Below, piece by piece: positions 24,438-32,353 of a DNA stretch of 64,000 nt. A program made the translations under genes and the position numbers. The DNA is from Paenibacillus paeoniae (GTDB lineage Bacteria > Bacillota > Bacilli > Paenibacillales > Paenibacillaceae): contig NZ_QUBQ01000003.1 of assembly GCF_003388735.1 (NCBI RefSeq), positions 248,001 to 312,000 on the forward strand, given 5' to 3'. The stretch's first letter is position 1. The number at the start of each line of letters is the position of its first letter. A model generated the notes under the pieces. The model was not told the origin of the DNA and searched no databases. It saw only the letters and a program-made list of their open reading frames with translations.

Positions 24438-26052
24438 TGATGATTACCTGGTCAAAGAGATATTATGCGATACGATTCCTTGGAGCGAGTTGGGGATGGA
24501 GGTCATCGGCCTCGCGGAGAATGGGCAGGAGGCGCTGGAGCTTTGCATGGAGCGGCAGCCGGATATTTTGGTGACGGATATCAAGATGCCCTTCTACAAC
24601 GGGCTTGAGGTCGCCAATCAACTGATGGAGAGCGGCATGCGCACGAAGACGGTGCTGATTAGCGGCGTCCAGGATTTCAACTATGCCAGACTTGCGCTGA
24701 ACGTGCAGGCGGCCGGTTACATTTTAAAACCGATTCAACTGAAGGAAGTTGTCTCCGTGCTCAAAAAAGTGCGTGATGCGATCGAAATGGAGTTTCAGAG
24801 AGAGCAGGTACTAAAGCGTCTGGAGCAGCAGTTGGAAGAAAATATGGCGCTGATGCGCGACAAGTTTTTGAATCAGCTCATGATGGAGCAAGTCGGAAGC
24901 GATGAAGAGCTGCAGGAGAGGCTTGATTACTTCCGACTGCCGTTTCAGGCTGGTCAAGATATGGTCGTGGCGGTAGCGGAAATTGACGAGTATGACTTGA
25001 AGGTGAAAAACAAAGGGGTCGAACGCGTTCATTTTTTCAACTTTTCGATCAAAAATTTAATCGAGCAGGTGCTGGACAATTATCAGGCAGGCATCTGCTT
25101 CACGACCGCGCGGGAGAATGAATTCGTCATCCTCTTGAGCGGAGACTATTGCCATGAAATGCGGATGGCGCAAATTTTCGAGAGCATTGAGCAGCTGCTG
25201 CTCGAATTCGACGGGATTACCATATCGATCGGGGTCGGCCATTGCGTCAGTATGGAAGCGGCGAGCCTATCCTATAACCGCGCATGCAATGCGATCGGTT
25301 ACAAGTTCTATACGGGCAATGGTTCCATTATTCATATCAATGACATCGCTGATTCGAATGCCATGGGCACATTGAACGATATGAATGGCAGCGCCAAGCT
25401 TGGGGAGCTGCAAAAGCTGCTGCTGGACGAGATCAAGATGGGCAACAAGCCGAGAGTCAAGCAGGCGCTGGAGCAATATGGAATGTTGCTTACGGGAGCG
25501 ACTCAGCTTTCACAGGATTATATTCGTGGGCTGTTTCTGGAGCTGATTATTACCGCTTACCGTGAAATATGCGAGACCGAAGGAGAGTCCGCGGAGGTTA
25601 CGGCCAACTATTCGACCTCCATGGAGTCAATTATGCGTGACGAGACGCTTACCGATATTAAAAAGCATGTCAGCGCCATGCTTCTGTGCATCGCCGATTA
25701 TTACGGCGCCAAGTACAATAAAAAGCACCATGTGCTGGTAGAGCGAATCAAAAACTATGTCAATCAGAACTATATGGACAATATTTCGCTCGCCGATATT
25801 GCGAACGAAATCTATATGTCGACGAGCTATTTGTGCGCTGTATTCAAGCGGGAAACCGGCGAAACCATTAACGAATACATTATCGAAACGAAAATGGGCT
25901 CGGCGAAAAAACTGCTTAAAAACACGAAAATGAAGGTGCACGAAATCGCCGAGCATTTGGGCTACGAGAATGCTCACTATTTCAGCTATTCCTTCAAGAA
26001 GTATGCGGGCGAAACGCCGCAGCAGTACCGGAACAAGCAGCAGCTTGGGTAG
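24415..26052 (+). CDS. YesN-type response regulator, AraC family
   Basis: This 545-residue regulator has an N-terminal receiver domain (DDD at 8-10, phospho-acceptor Asp55 in VTDIKMP) and a central region of about 300 residues. The C-terminal pair of AraC helix-turn-helix motifs includes ISLADIANEIYMSTSYLCAVF and VHEIAEHLGYENAHYFS. ATG 24415 follows GGGGG and overlaps the kinase 3' end, a typical coupled yesMN arrangement. It probably activates the divergent transporter and lyase genes. A diverged copy of its own 3' end lies just downstream. Confidence 0.93.
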   Translation: MLTVILADDDYLVKEILCDTIPWSELGMEVIGLAENGQEALELCMERQPDILVTDIKMPFYNGLEVANQLMESGMRTKTVLISGVQDFNYARLALNVQAAGYILKPIQLKEVVSVLKKVRDAIEMEFQREQVLKRLEQQLEENMALMRDKFLNQLMMEQVGSDEELQERLDYFRLPFQAGQDMVVAVAEIDEYDLKVKNKGVERVHFFNFSIKNLIEQVLDNYQAGICFTTARENEFVILLSGDYCHEMRMAQIFESIEQLLLEFDGITISIGVGHCVSMEAASLSYNRACNAIGYKFYTGNGSIIHINDIADSNAMGTLNDMNGSAKLGELQKLLLDEIKMGNKPRVKQALEQYGMLLTGATQLSQDYIRGLFLELIITAYREICETEGESAEVTANYSTSMESIMRDETLTDIKKHVSAMLLCIADYYGAKYNKKHHVLVERIKNYVNQNYMDNISLADIANEIYMSTSYLCAVFKRETGETINEYIIETKMGSAKKLLKNTKMKVHEIAEHLGYENAHYFSYSFKKYAGETPQQYRNKQQLG

Positions 26053-26135
26053 GCGCGTGATGAAGGTGAAGATTGCTGCATGAAAGACACTGCAGCAGTA
26101 CCAGAACAAGCAGGACCCTGAATAGGCGCATGAAA
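26019..26135 (+). repeat. partial duplication of the regulator 3' end
   Basis: Bases 26019-26062, including the stop codon, recur in diverged form at 26092-26135 (offset 73, roughly 80 percent identity by eye). The second copy is not in an ORF. Confidence 0.6.
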
Positions 26136-26183
26136 AAAGCATGTACGGCCTTTTCCTTGAAGGAAAAGGTCGCACATGCTTTT
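26135..26183. terminator. bidirectional terminator
   Basis: A long stem (AAAAGCATGT, CGGCCTTTTCCTT and complements) with a two-base loop lies between the convergent regulator and cyclophilin genes, with A- and T-runs at the ends. Confidence 0.9.
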
Positions 26184-26188
26184 GTTCG

Positions 26189-26953
26189 TTATGGATTGGA
26201 GGATGGTACAGGAATCGTCTCAGGCTGCTCGAAGGTCATGTCCTTTTTGTCGACGGTAACCTTTTTCATGGATAGAGGCTCCAGCGGCTTGTCATCCGCA
26301 TCGCGCTTCTGATTGACGATCACATCGACCGTCTCCATGCCTTCAATCACTTTGCCGAATGCGGCATATTGGTTGTCCAGATGCGGAGAGTCTTCCGTCA
26401 TAATGAAAAACTGCGATCCCGCGGAGTCTGGAACCATCGTCCGTGCCATAGAGATGACGCCTTTCGTATGCGTCAGATTGTTAGTAAAGTCGTTAAACGT
26501 AAATTCCCCTTTGATCGTGTAGCCGGGACCGCCGGTGCCGGTGCCTTGCGGATCACCGCCTTGAATCATAAAGCCTGGAATGACACGGTGGAAGATGACG
26601 CCGTCATAGTAGCCTTTGTCAATCAGCGAGATAAAGTTGTTGACGGTATTGGGTGCAACCTCCGGGTACAGCTCGACTTTGATGATTTCATCATTGCTCA
26701 TCTCGATCGTGACGACTGGATGCTTCTCTGGTCCAAGCAGCTCCAGCTCAACAGCAGGCTCCTCGGAAGGAGAAGGCGACGGAGACGGAGTTGGTGACGG
26801 CGTAGCTGTAGCTGTCTCTGTCGGCGTTGCCCCGCCTTGCTCATTTTTAACGGGTTTGCCTTGATCTACTCCGCAGCCTGACATGATCAGCGCGAATACG
26901 ATAGACAGTAGCAGAGCGGCGCCAAAGCTTCTTTTTAACCTGAAACGTTGCAT
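26189..26953 (-). CDS. cyclophilin-type peptidyl-prolyl isomerase lipoprotein
   Basis: This extracytoplasmic foldase of 254 residues has a lipobox Cys27 in IMSGCG, followed by a Thr/Pro/Ser-rich spacer (TPSPTPSPSPSPSEE) and a cyclophilin domain from about residue 75. The active-site block FHRVIPGFMIQGGDP is intact, with the Arg and Phe expected, and NNFISLIDKGYYDG is also typical. ATG 26953 follows GGGAGGA; the longer frame starts inside that site. It should act outside the membrane on secreted proteins and complements the PrsA-like foldase at 60-61 kb. Confidence 0.92.
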   Translation of the reverse strand: MQRFRLKRSFGAALLLSIVFALIMSGCGVDQGKPVKNEQGGATPTETATATPSPTPSPSPSPSEEPAVELELLGPEKHPVVTIEMSNDEIIKVELYPEVAPNTVNNFISLIDKGYYDGVIFHRVIPGFMIQGGDPQGTGTGGPGYTIKGEFTFNDFTNNLTHTKGVISMARTMVPDSAGSQFFIMTEDSPHLDNQYAAFGKVIEGMETVDVIVNQKRDADDKPLEPLSMKKVTVDKKDMTFEQPETIPVPSSNP

Positions 26954-27069
26954 AGACTGGATTCCTCCCAAAAGGTTCGTTAGAACGATGATTTTGTAGT
27001 TGGTTGTATGGCGGACACCGACCTTATTCTACCATAGAGCCGGCTCTAAAATCTAACCTGCTATTAGGC

Positions 27070-27699
27070 TCATGCCAGTCCTTGCGAAGCGCGCTTCTTC
27101 AGCCATAGACGATATGCGCCCAAGGAAATGATGAGAAAAACACCGTAAACGGCCACCGTCGTCAGGCTGCTCCTGGGATCGCTCATCAGATTGTCGCCGA
27201 CCATGGCAAAGAGGAGCATCGCCGGAATTTTGCCGATGGAGGAAGCGATAGCATAGGAGAGAAAGCTGACACGGCTGAGCGCCGCGTATACATTGATGAT
27301 GATGGACGGGATGAAGGGCAGCAGCCGGGCGAACAGAATCGCGAGGAACGCATTCCGCTCGAACAGTGTGGTTACTTTGTCGATGCTTTTGTACCGGTGG
27401 AGCGCTCTCTCCCCCCACTCTTGAAAGCCGTACCGCACGAACAAAAACATCAGAATAGAAGCGGCAGCCGATCCGGTCCATGTAATGGCGGCCCCCAAAG
27501 TCGGTCCCAGTGCGGCCCCGATTACTCCGCCAATGACGGGATAGGGGATGATGGGGAAAAGCGCCATGACGGTAGCCATCAGGGCGACCAGAAGCAGATT
27601 CTCGCTCTGCTTGAACCAGGATAGGATGGCCTCCCCGTACAAATAAATGACAATGGCGACGCTTATGTAGCTTAGCGCCATTAGAAGCTTTTTGCGCAC
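27070..27699 (-). CDS. TVP38/TMEM64 family membrane protein
   Basis: This 209-residue integral membrane protein has about five to six helices and the VTT/SNARE-associated core. Typical segments are PYPVIGGVIGAALGPTLGA, LFARLLPFIPSIIINVYAALSRV and ASSIGKIPAMLLFAMVG. Family members are related to DedA proteins; lipid scrambling or flipping has been proposed for relatives. The specific role is not known here. It is encoded alone between the cyclophilin and a disrupted methyltransferase. Confidence 0.85.
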   Translation of the reverse strand: MRKKLLMALSYISVAIVIYLYGEAILSWFKQSENLLLVALMATVMALFPIIPYPVIGGVIGAALGPTLGAAITWTGSAAASILMFLFVRYGFQEWGERALHRYKSIDKVTTLFERNAFLAILFARLLPFIPSIIINVYAALSRVSFLSYAIASSIGKIPAMLLFAMVGDNLMSDPRSSLTTVAVYGVFLIISLGAYRLWLKKRASQGLA

Positions 27700-27836
27700 A
27701 CGTATACCTCCGAATTAGTCTCCCGCCTATTATAGCATGTCTGGTATCGGAAATAACCTTGGTGACGCCGCTTGACCTTCTCGTAACGGCAACGATTAGA
27801 GTGGGGGGGGAAATACAGCAAGGGGGATTGTTTGGA

Positions 27837-28531
27837 ATGCCGAACCATGAGGAGATTTATAGAAGGGAAGCGGAGCGGTACGGTACGATCAGTTGATTGC
27901 TTCGCAGCCTGATTTGCTTGGAGTTGTGAATGAGCTGAGGCCGCTTGCGGGTTTGGATGTATTGGATATGGGAGCAGGAACGGGTAGACTGACTCTGGCG
28001 CTTGCACCAAGCGTGAAGTCGATCCTGGCGACAGATGCGTCTGCTGCGATGTTGAAGCTGACGGGAGAGCGTCTGAGGACATCAGCGATGCAGCACTGGG
28101 GGACGGCGGTTGCTGATCATCGCAGCTTGCCGCTGGAGATTGACTGCGTCGATCTGGTCGTGTCGGGCTGGAGTATCTGCTACTTATGCACGTCTGATGT
28201 GCCGGAGTGGAGAGAGAACCTGAGGCAGGTCATAAGCGAGATGGAGAGAGTGCTGCGTCCGGGCGGGACAGTAATTATTTTCGAAACGATGGGGACGGGG
28301 TACGAAACACCTCATCCACCTGAGTTTCTGCTCGGCTATTATCGAGCGTTAGAGGAAGAGTATGGTTTTCAGCATCACTGGCTGCGTATGGACTACCAAT
28401 TCGAATCGGTGGAGCAAGCAGAGGCGTTGACGGCTTTTTTCTTCGGGGAGGAGCTGTCTGTACATGTGCGGCGGGAGCGTCTGACGGCGCTGCCTGAATG
28501 CGCAGGCGTCTGGTGGCGGCGGTTTGTGTGA
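27837..28531 (+). pseudogene. SAM-dependent methyltransferase broken by a 5-bp duplication
   Basis: A class I methyltransferase with the SAM motif VLDMGAGTGRLT is open only from 27893. The true N-terminus reads from ATG 27837 (MPNHEEIYRREAERY) and then shifts out of frame at a tandem GGTAC-GGTAC (27877-27886), hitting TGA 15 bases later. Removing one GGTAC joins the two parts as ERYDQLIASQPDLL, which is what the family has at this point. The rest looks intact, including GWSICYLC and a plausible C-terminus. Restart at TTG 27893 without a ribosome site is unlikely to be efficient. Recent loss, a phase switch and a sequencing error are all possible. Confidence 0.8.
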
Positions 28532-28600
28532 GTGCGGGGGAGCGGGAAAGTCAGTCGGTAGATAGGATTGGCTTACGTGTGCTTTTGGGCATTAGGTGGA

Positions 28601-28685
28601 GGGAGCGAAATAGTAATTTGTCGCAAAGCTAAATGAGCTGAATCGGCGGATGGGGCGAAATAGCGTTGTGTGGCCAAGCTAAATG
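28601..28685 (+). repeat. two dispersed-type 35-bp repeats
   Basis: Copies at 28601-28635 and 28651-28685 share GCGAAATAG, a variable middle and AAGCTAAATG (50-bp period). They are intergenic and resemble interspersed elements rather than coding sequence. Confidence 0.6.
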
Positions 28686-28694
28686 GAAAAGAAA

Positions 28695-28750
28695 AAGGAA
28701 GCGAGTGTTTACTCGCCTCCTTCAGCCTGTTGAGAAAGTCTCAACAGGCT
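28695..28750. terminator. paired stem-loops
   Basis: AAGGAAGCGAGT pairs with ACTCGCCTCCTT (28695-28722, one mismatch). AGCCTGTTGAGA pairs perfectly with TCTCAACAGGCT (28724-28750). There is no long T-run. They sit between the broken methyltransferase and the repeat array. Confidence 0.5.
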
Positions 28751-28864
28751 GAGAATACCTATAAGTAACCCCTCTAAGAGTTGAAAGCTGTCTGGCAGCT
28801 ACACATTGTCACTGCTGCCCATAGAAGGTGGGCGCTGATGCTGATCATAGATGTTTTAGTCGGC

Positions 28865-29476
28865 TAATGTCCATGAAGACCGCTCCGAGTCTGCTCTAAG
28901 TCGTTCTCACCGCCCTAATGTCCACGAAGGCCGCTTCGAGTCCGCTTTAAGTCGGTTTCACCGCCCTAATGTCCACGAAGGCCGCTTCGAGTCTGCTCTA
29001 AGTCGTTCTCACCGCCCTAATGTCCATGAAGGCCGCTTCGAGTCCGCATTAAGTCGGTTTCACCGCCTTAATGCCCATGAAGGCCACTCTGAGTCCGCTT
29101 TAAGTCGGTTTCACCGCCCTAATGTCTATGAAGGTCGCTCCGAGTCCGCTTTAAGTCGGTTTCACCGCCCTAATGTCCACGAAGGCCGCTCCGAGTCTGC
29201 TCTAAGTCGTTCTCACCGCCCTAATGTCCACAAAGGCCGCTTCGAGTCCGCTTTAAGTCGGTTTCACCGCCCTAATGCCCATGAAGGCCGCTCCGAGTCC
29301 GCTTTAAGTCGGTTTCACCGCCCTAATGTCCACGAAGGCCGCTCCGAGTCCGCTTTAAGTCGGTTTCACCGTCCTAATGTCCATGAAGGCCGCTTCGAGT
29401 CCGCTTTAAGTCGGTTTCACCGCCTTAATGCCTATGAAGGCCGCTCCGAGTCATCCTTAAGTCGGTCTCAACGCCT
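28865..29476. repeat. 51-bp tandem repeat array, 12 units
   Basis: Twelve consecutive 51-bp units start at 28865 and recur at exactly 51-bp steps (28916, 28967 and so on to 29426). Each holds TAATGTCC, GAAGGCCGCT, CGAGTC and TTAAGTCGGTTTCACCGCC with scattered point changes. The period is 17 codons and one plus-strand frame stays open through most of it, but I see no start codon or ribosome site. There are no unique spacers, so it is not CRISPR. The flanks to 28864 and from 29477 to 29600 hold no gene. Confidence 0.95.
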
Positions 29477-29604
29477 TCAGTCAGATGAGATATTCGTTGC
29501 TTCTAAAACAAATGACAGAAAAACAAAATGAGTAATAATCTTAGTTCTTGGAGCGATTTGGATCAAATTTTCTCCTATGAGCCGAGCCACCGCATAAAAA
29601 TAGC

Positions 29605-29624
29605 CGAAAAGTCCAAAGGACTTT
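29605..29624 (-). terminator. possible terminator of ohrR
   Basis: AAAGTCC and GGACTTT pair on the minus strand around a three-base loop, followed by TTTT-like sequence. A second hairpin (29639-29662) overlaps the ohrR stop codon. Confidence 0.5.
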
Positions 29625-29650
29625 ATCGACACTCTGAAGGAGGCGAGGGT

Positions 29651-30121
29651 TTACTCGTCTCCTTCCGTATTCGCTTCGACAGGCGCACGCTGCTGCATGC
29701 GTGCCATGAGCTCTTGTATTTGCATGAGCATGAGGGTGCCTTCCTCGGGTGATGCATTAAGCTGGCACAGCAGCTTCTCAGGAATATCGACGGCTTTCTC
29801 GCGAAGCAAGCTGCCTTGCTCCGTGAGGGCAATAACGACATTGCGCTCGTCGTTTTTGTCCCGATTACGGGTGATGAAGCCTGCCGCCTCCAGTTTTTTC
29901 AGCAAGGGGGTCAAGGTGCCGGAGTCGAGATAGAGTCTGGCTCCGAGCGCGCTGACTGTAACCTGATCTTTTTCCCATAGAGCGATCATAGTGACATATT
30001 GCGTATAGGTGAGCCCGATCTCTTGCAAGAGCGGGCGATAGAGCTTAGTCAATTCTCGCGAGCAAGCATAGATTGCAAAGCATATTTGATTTTCCAGCTT
30101 CAAAGTTTGGTCCGTTTCCAT
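29651..30121 (-). CDS. ohrR: OhrR-type MarR regulator, organic peroxide sensor
   Basis: OhrR represses peroxide-defence genes until a conserved N-terminal Cys is oxidised. The 156-residue protein carries that Cys at residue 14 in the diagnostic ENQICFAIYACSRELTKLYR region. The winged helix follows (LTYTQYVTMIALWEKD, LYLDSGTLTPLLKKLEAAGFI, RNRDKNDERNVVIALTEQG). An OhrR-box-like palindrome lies about 60 bases upstream, so it is probably autoregulated. The usual partner ohrA is not adjacent. The C-terminal tail is Glu-rich and somewhat extended. Confidence 0.88.
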   Translation of the reverse strand: METDQTLKLENQICFAIYACSRELTKLYRPLLQEIGLTYTQYVTMIALWEKDQVTVSALGARLYLDSGTLTPLLKKLEAAGFITRNRDKNDERNVVIALTEQGSLLREKAVDIPEKLLCQLNASPEEGTLMLMQIQELMARMQQRAPVEANTEGDE

Positions 30122-30181
30122 ATGAGGGCCTCCAACATGGGCTCAGGCGAAAGAGCAACCAACATCATCTATTTTAATGTA

Positions 30182-30196
30182 TTCAATTAAATTGTA
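30182..30196. promoter_or_regulatory. OhrR box
   Basis: TTCAATTAAATTGTA differs by one base from the palindrome TACAATTAAATTGTA bound by OhrR. It lies in the ohrR promoter region, 61 bases before the start. Confidence 0.65.
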
Positions 30197-30374
30197 TTAA
30201 ATCAAATAGTAGCGAACAGCCCCCTATTTGTCAACGAGGAATCATTCCACTACATTCGTGAAGATGGAGTTCGATGATTGAGGTATTTCATAGGGAGTGC
30301 TCGCTTTTGAAGAGCGCTAGACTGAGCGCTAGAACGCTCTATTGTCAGAGCTAGCCTCGTACCCGAACCACCCT

Positions 30375-31367
30375 TTAGTCCAGCCATGTCCCGATGCCAA
30401 GCGAGTTCCCTTGCTGGACGAACCAATGGGCGATCGCGACATCGAAGGCGGCCATGCCCATGGGACAAAACAGCACTGTCTCCTCATCAGCCAGTCCGGA
30501 CAGCGCATTCCGACAGCCGACGTCGCCGAGCGTCATGACATCTGACGCTTGCAGACCCGTTTCGCGGTGCAGCAGCTCGATATCGGTATCCTCCCGGCAT
30601 ATTTCTGTCCAGTCGTCCACGACGATAGATCGGATCGCTTGGATCGCCTCCAGTTGATAGTCGCGGAGGGAGACATCCAGAAGAAGCGTTCCAGGTGTGG
30701 GAGGAACATTCACATAGCGAGCCGAGCCTGCCGTACAGGTAATCACGACGTTGCAATGCGGGTACCAGGACTGCCAGCTGTCCGCTATGGTTACTCGGTC
30801 TAGAAGCTCATCTCGTCCATTCGGGCTAAGCTCACCAGTTATCTCTATACCCCGAATATCTGTCAAGTAGATATGGTCGATGCTGTCACCAAATAGCGTA
30901 CGGCACATCTCATAATGGATTTGCCCGATCGGTCCCCATCCGATAATGCCGATTCGCAGCTTTCGATTGACCGGCGAACGGCTGGCGAGCCATCGTTCCA
31001 GCATAAAGCAGCTGACAGCTGCTGTGCGGACAGCACTGACTGTCGCGGTGTTCAGAATCGCAGAAGGCTTGCCAGTGTCGGCGTCGTTCAATATGGTGAC
31101 GCTATGCGCTCGCGGAAGCCCGGCGGAGAGATTGCCGGGAAAGCTGGCAATCCACTTGATGCCGGCTGCATGAATGCCGCCGCCGATATAGGCGGGCATG
31201 GCAATGATGCGATTGGCAGAATTGCCGTAGCGCAAATAAGGCTTAAGCGGCTGGGCATAATCGCCTTTATCGATGGAGGCAATAGCTTTTCCGATGACGC
31301 CTGCCAGCTCCGGCCAGCGGAAGCCGATAGCGCGCAAGTCCTTTTCGCTCAAATGGAGCAAGCTCAA
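30375..31367 (-). CDS. sbnB: 2,3-diaminopropionate synthesis protein SbnB
   Basis: SbnB is an NAD-dependent enzyme of the ornithine-cyclodeaminase fold. It converts N-(2-amino-2-carboxyethyl)-L-glutamate to L-2,3-diaminopropionate and 2-oxoglutarate. The 330-residue protein shows LRYGNSANRIIAMPAYIGG, the nucleotide-binding IGIIGWGPIGQ, and ALSGLADEETVLFCPMGMA at the C-terminus. TTG 31367 is chosen because GGAGGG lies six bases upstream and it overlaps the sbnA stop as TTGA. It is the third gene of the operon. Inverted repeats near 30306-30336 may end the transcript. Confidence 0.88.
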   Translation of the reverse strand: MSLLHLSEKDLRAIGFRWPELAGVIGKAIASIDKGDYAQPLKPYLRYGNSANRIIAMPAYIGGGIHAAGIKWIASFPGNLSAGLPRAHSVTILNDADTGKPSAILNTATVSAVRTAAVSCFMLERWLASRSPVNRKLRIGIIGWGPIGQIHYEMCRTLFGDSIDHIYLTDIRGIEITGELSPNGRDELLDRVTIADSWQSWYPHCNVVITCTAGSARYVNVPPTPGTLLLDVSLRDYQLEAIQAIRSIVVDDWTEICREDTDIELLHRETGLQASDVMTLGDVGCRNALSGLADEETVLFCPMGMAAFDVAIAHWFVQQGNSLGIGTWLD

Positions 31368-32338
31368 GCATCTCCCTCCGCAAGTATTGTCGCGCCGAAT
31401 TGCTCGCGCATCCACTCATCGTTAAAGACGGTATCCATATAGCGTTCTCCGCGATCGTGCAGAATCACGACGCAGGTCGAGCCATCCGGGATGCTATCAA
31501 GCATCTCGGTTAACGCAGCGATAACAGCGCCGGAGGACGGTCCCGCCAGGATGGCTTCCGTCTCTGCCAGTCTGCGGCAACCCGCGGCCATCTCCAAATC
31601 GGTGATATTCACAGCATAGTCCATGAAGCGGGTCTCGCCGAAAGGTGGGACGATACCCGCTCCAAGGCCGGGAAAGCGGCGCGGCCCTTTCTCGCCGCCG
31701 AAGATGACGCTGCCCGCCGCATCCACGGCGATCACTTTTGTCGCCAATTCGTGATCAGCGATGTACCTGGAGCAGCCTAGCATAGTGCCGCATGTGCTGA
31801 CGCCTCCAGCGACATAATCGACCTTGCCTAGCGAAGCCGCGATCTCAGGCATGATGCCATCGTAATGCGCCAGATAGTTGTTCGGATTGGCATATTGATT
31901 CGGCCAGAAGCTGCCGGGCAAGGCTTCCCGCAGCTGCCTTACACGCTCCAGCCGGGCAGGCAGAAATTCGCCAGTTTCCGGGTCGGGTGTATCTACGTAG
32001 GACACCTCGGCGCCATATGCTTTCATAATGGCAATATTGGCAGAGGCGGTACGCGGATCGATGACGCTTATGAACCGAATGCCCAATATGGAGCTGATGG
32101 CCGCAAGGCTGATCGCCATATTGCCGGAGCTTGATTCAATCATGACGGAGCCGGGACCAATGAGCCCCTCATCCCAAGCGCTGCGCACAATACGCAGCGC
32201 CGGGCGGTCCTTGGCGCTGCCGCTTGGATTCATCAGCTCCAGCTTGCCGAAGACACGTATGCCGCGCGTATTGGCGAACAACCTGTTCAGCGGGACGAGC
32301 GGCGTATTTCCGATTCCATCCAACCAGCTATGCCTCAT
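31364..32338 (-). CDS. sbnA: 2,3-diaminopropionate synthesis protein SbnA
   Basis: SbnA is a PLP enzyme of the cysteine-synthase fold. It joins O-phospho-L-serine and L-glutamate to give the substrate of SbnB. The 324-residue protein has the PLP Lys at about residue 43 in NPSGSAKDRPA, the ESSSGNMAISLA loop, and the phosphate-cradle GGVSTCGTMLG. The C-terminus has AGPSSGAVIAAL. ATG 32338 follows AAGGTG; a GTG four codons earlier is an alternative. It is flanked by the adenylate-forming enzyme and sbnB with tight spacing, so the three genes form one operon. Confidence 0.9.
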   Translation of the reverse strand: MRHSWLDGIGNTPLVPLNRLFANTRGIRVFGKLELMNPSGSAKDRPALRIVRSAWDEGLIGPGSVMIESSSGNMAISLAAISSILGIRFISVIDPRTASANIAIMKAYGAEVSYVDTPDPETGEFLPARLERVRQLREALPGSFWPNQYANPNNYLAHYDGIMPEIAASLGKVDYVAGGVSTCGTMLGCSRYIADHELATKVIAVDAAGSVIFGGEKGPRRFPGLGAGIVPPFGETRFMDYAVNITDLEMAAGCRRLAETEAILAGPSSGAVIAALTEMLDSIPDGSTCVVILHDRGERYMDTVFNDEWMREQFGATILAEGDA

Positions 32339-32353
32339 AGTCAGCAGCACCTT

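Noticed and set aside
27681..28082. Minus-strand ORF across the start of the methyltransferase
   Set aside because: It overlaps the TVP38 promoter region and the clear methyltransferase frame, and has a biased Ser/Gln-rich composition without family match.
28865..29476. CRISPR array
   Set aside because: The 51-bp units are contiguous and all alike; there are no unique spacers and no cas genes in the window.
28865..29476. Repeat protein encoded by the 51-bp array (17 residues per unit)
   Set aside because: One plus-strand frame is open, but I found no start codon, ribosome site, signal peptide or sensible flanking domain.
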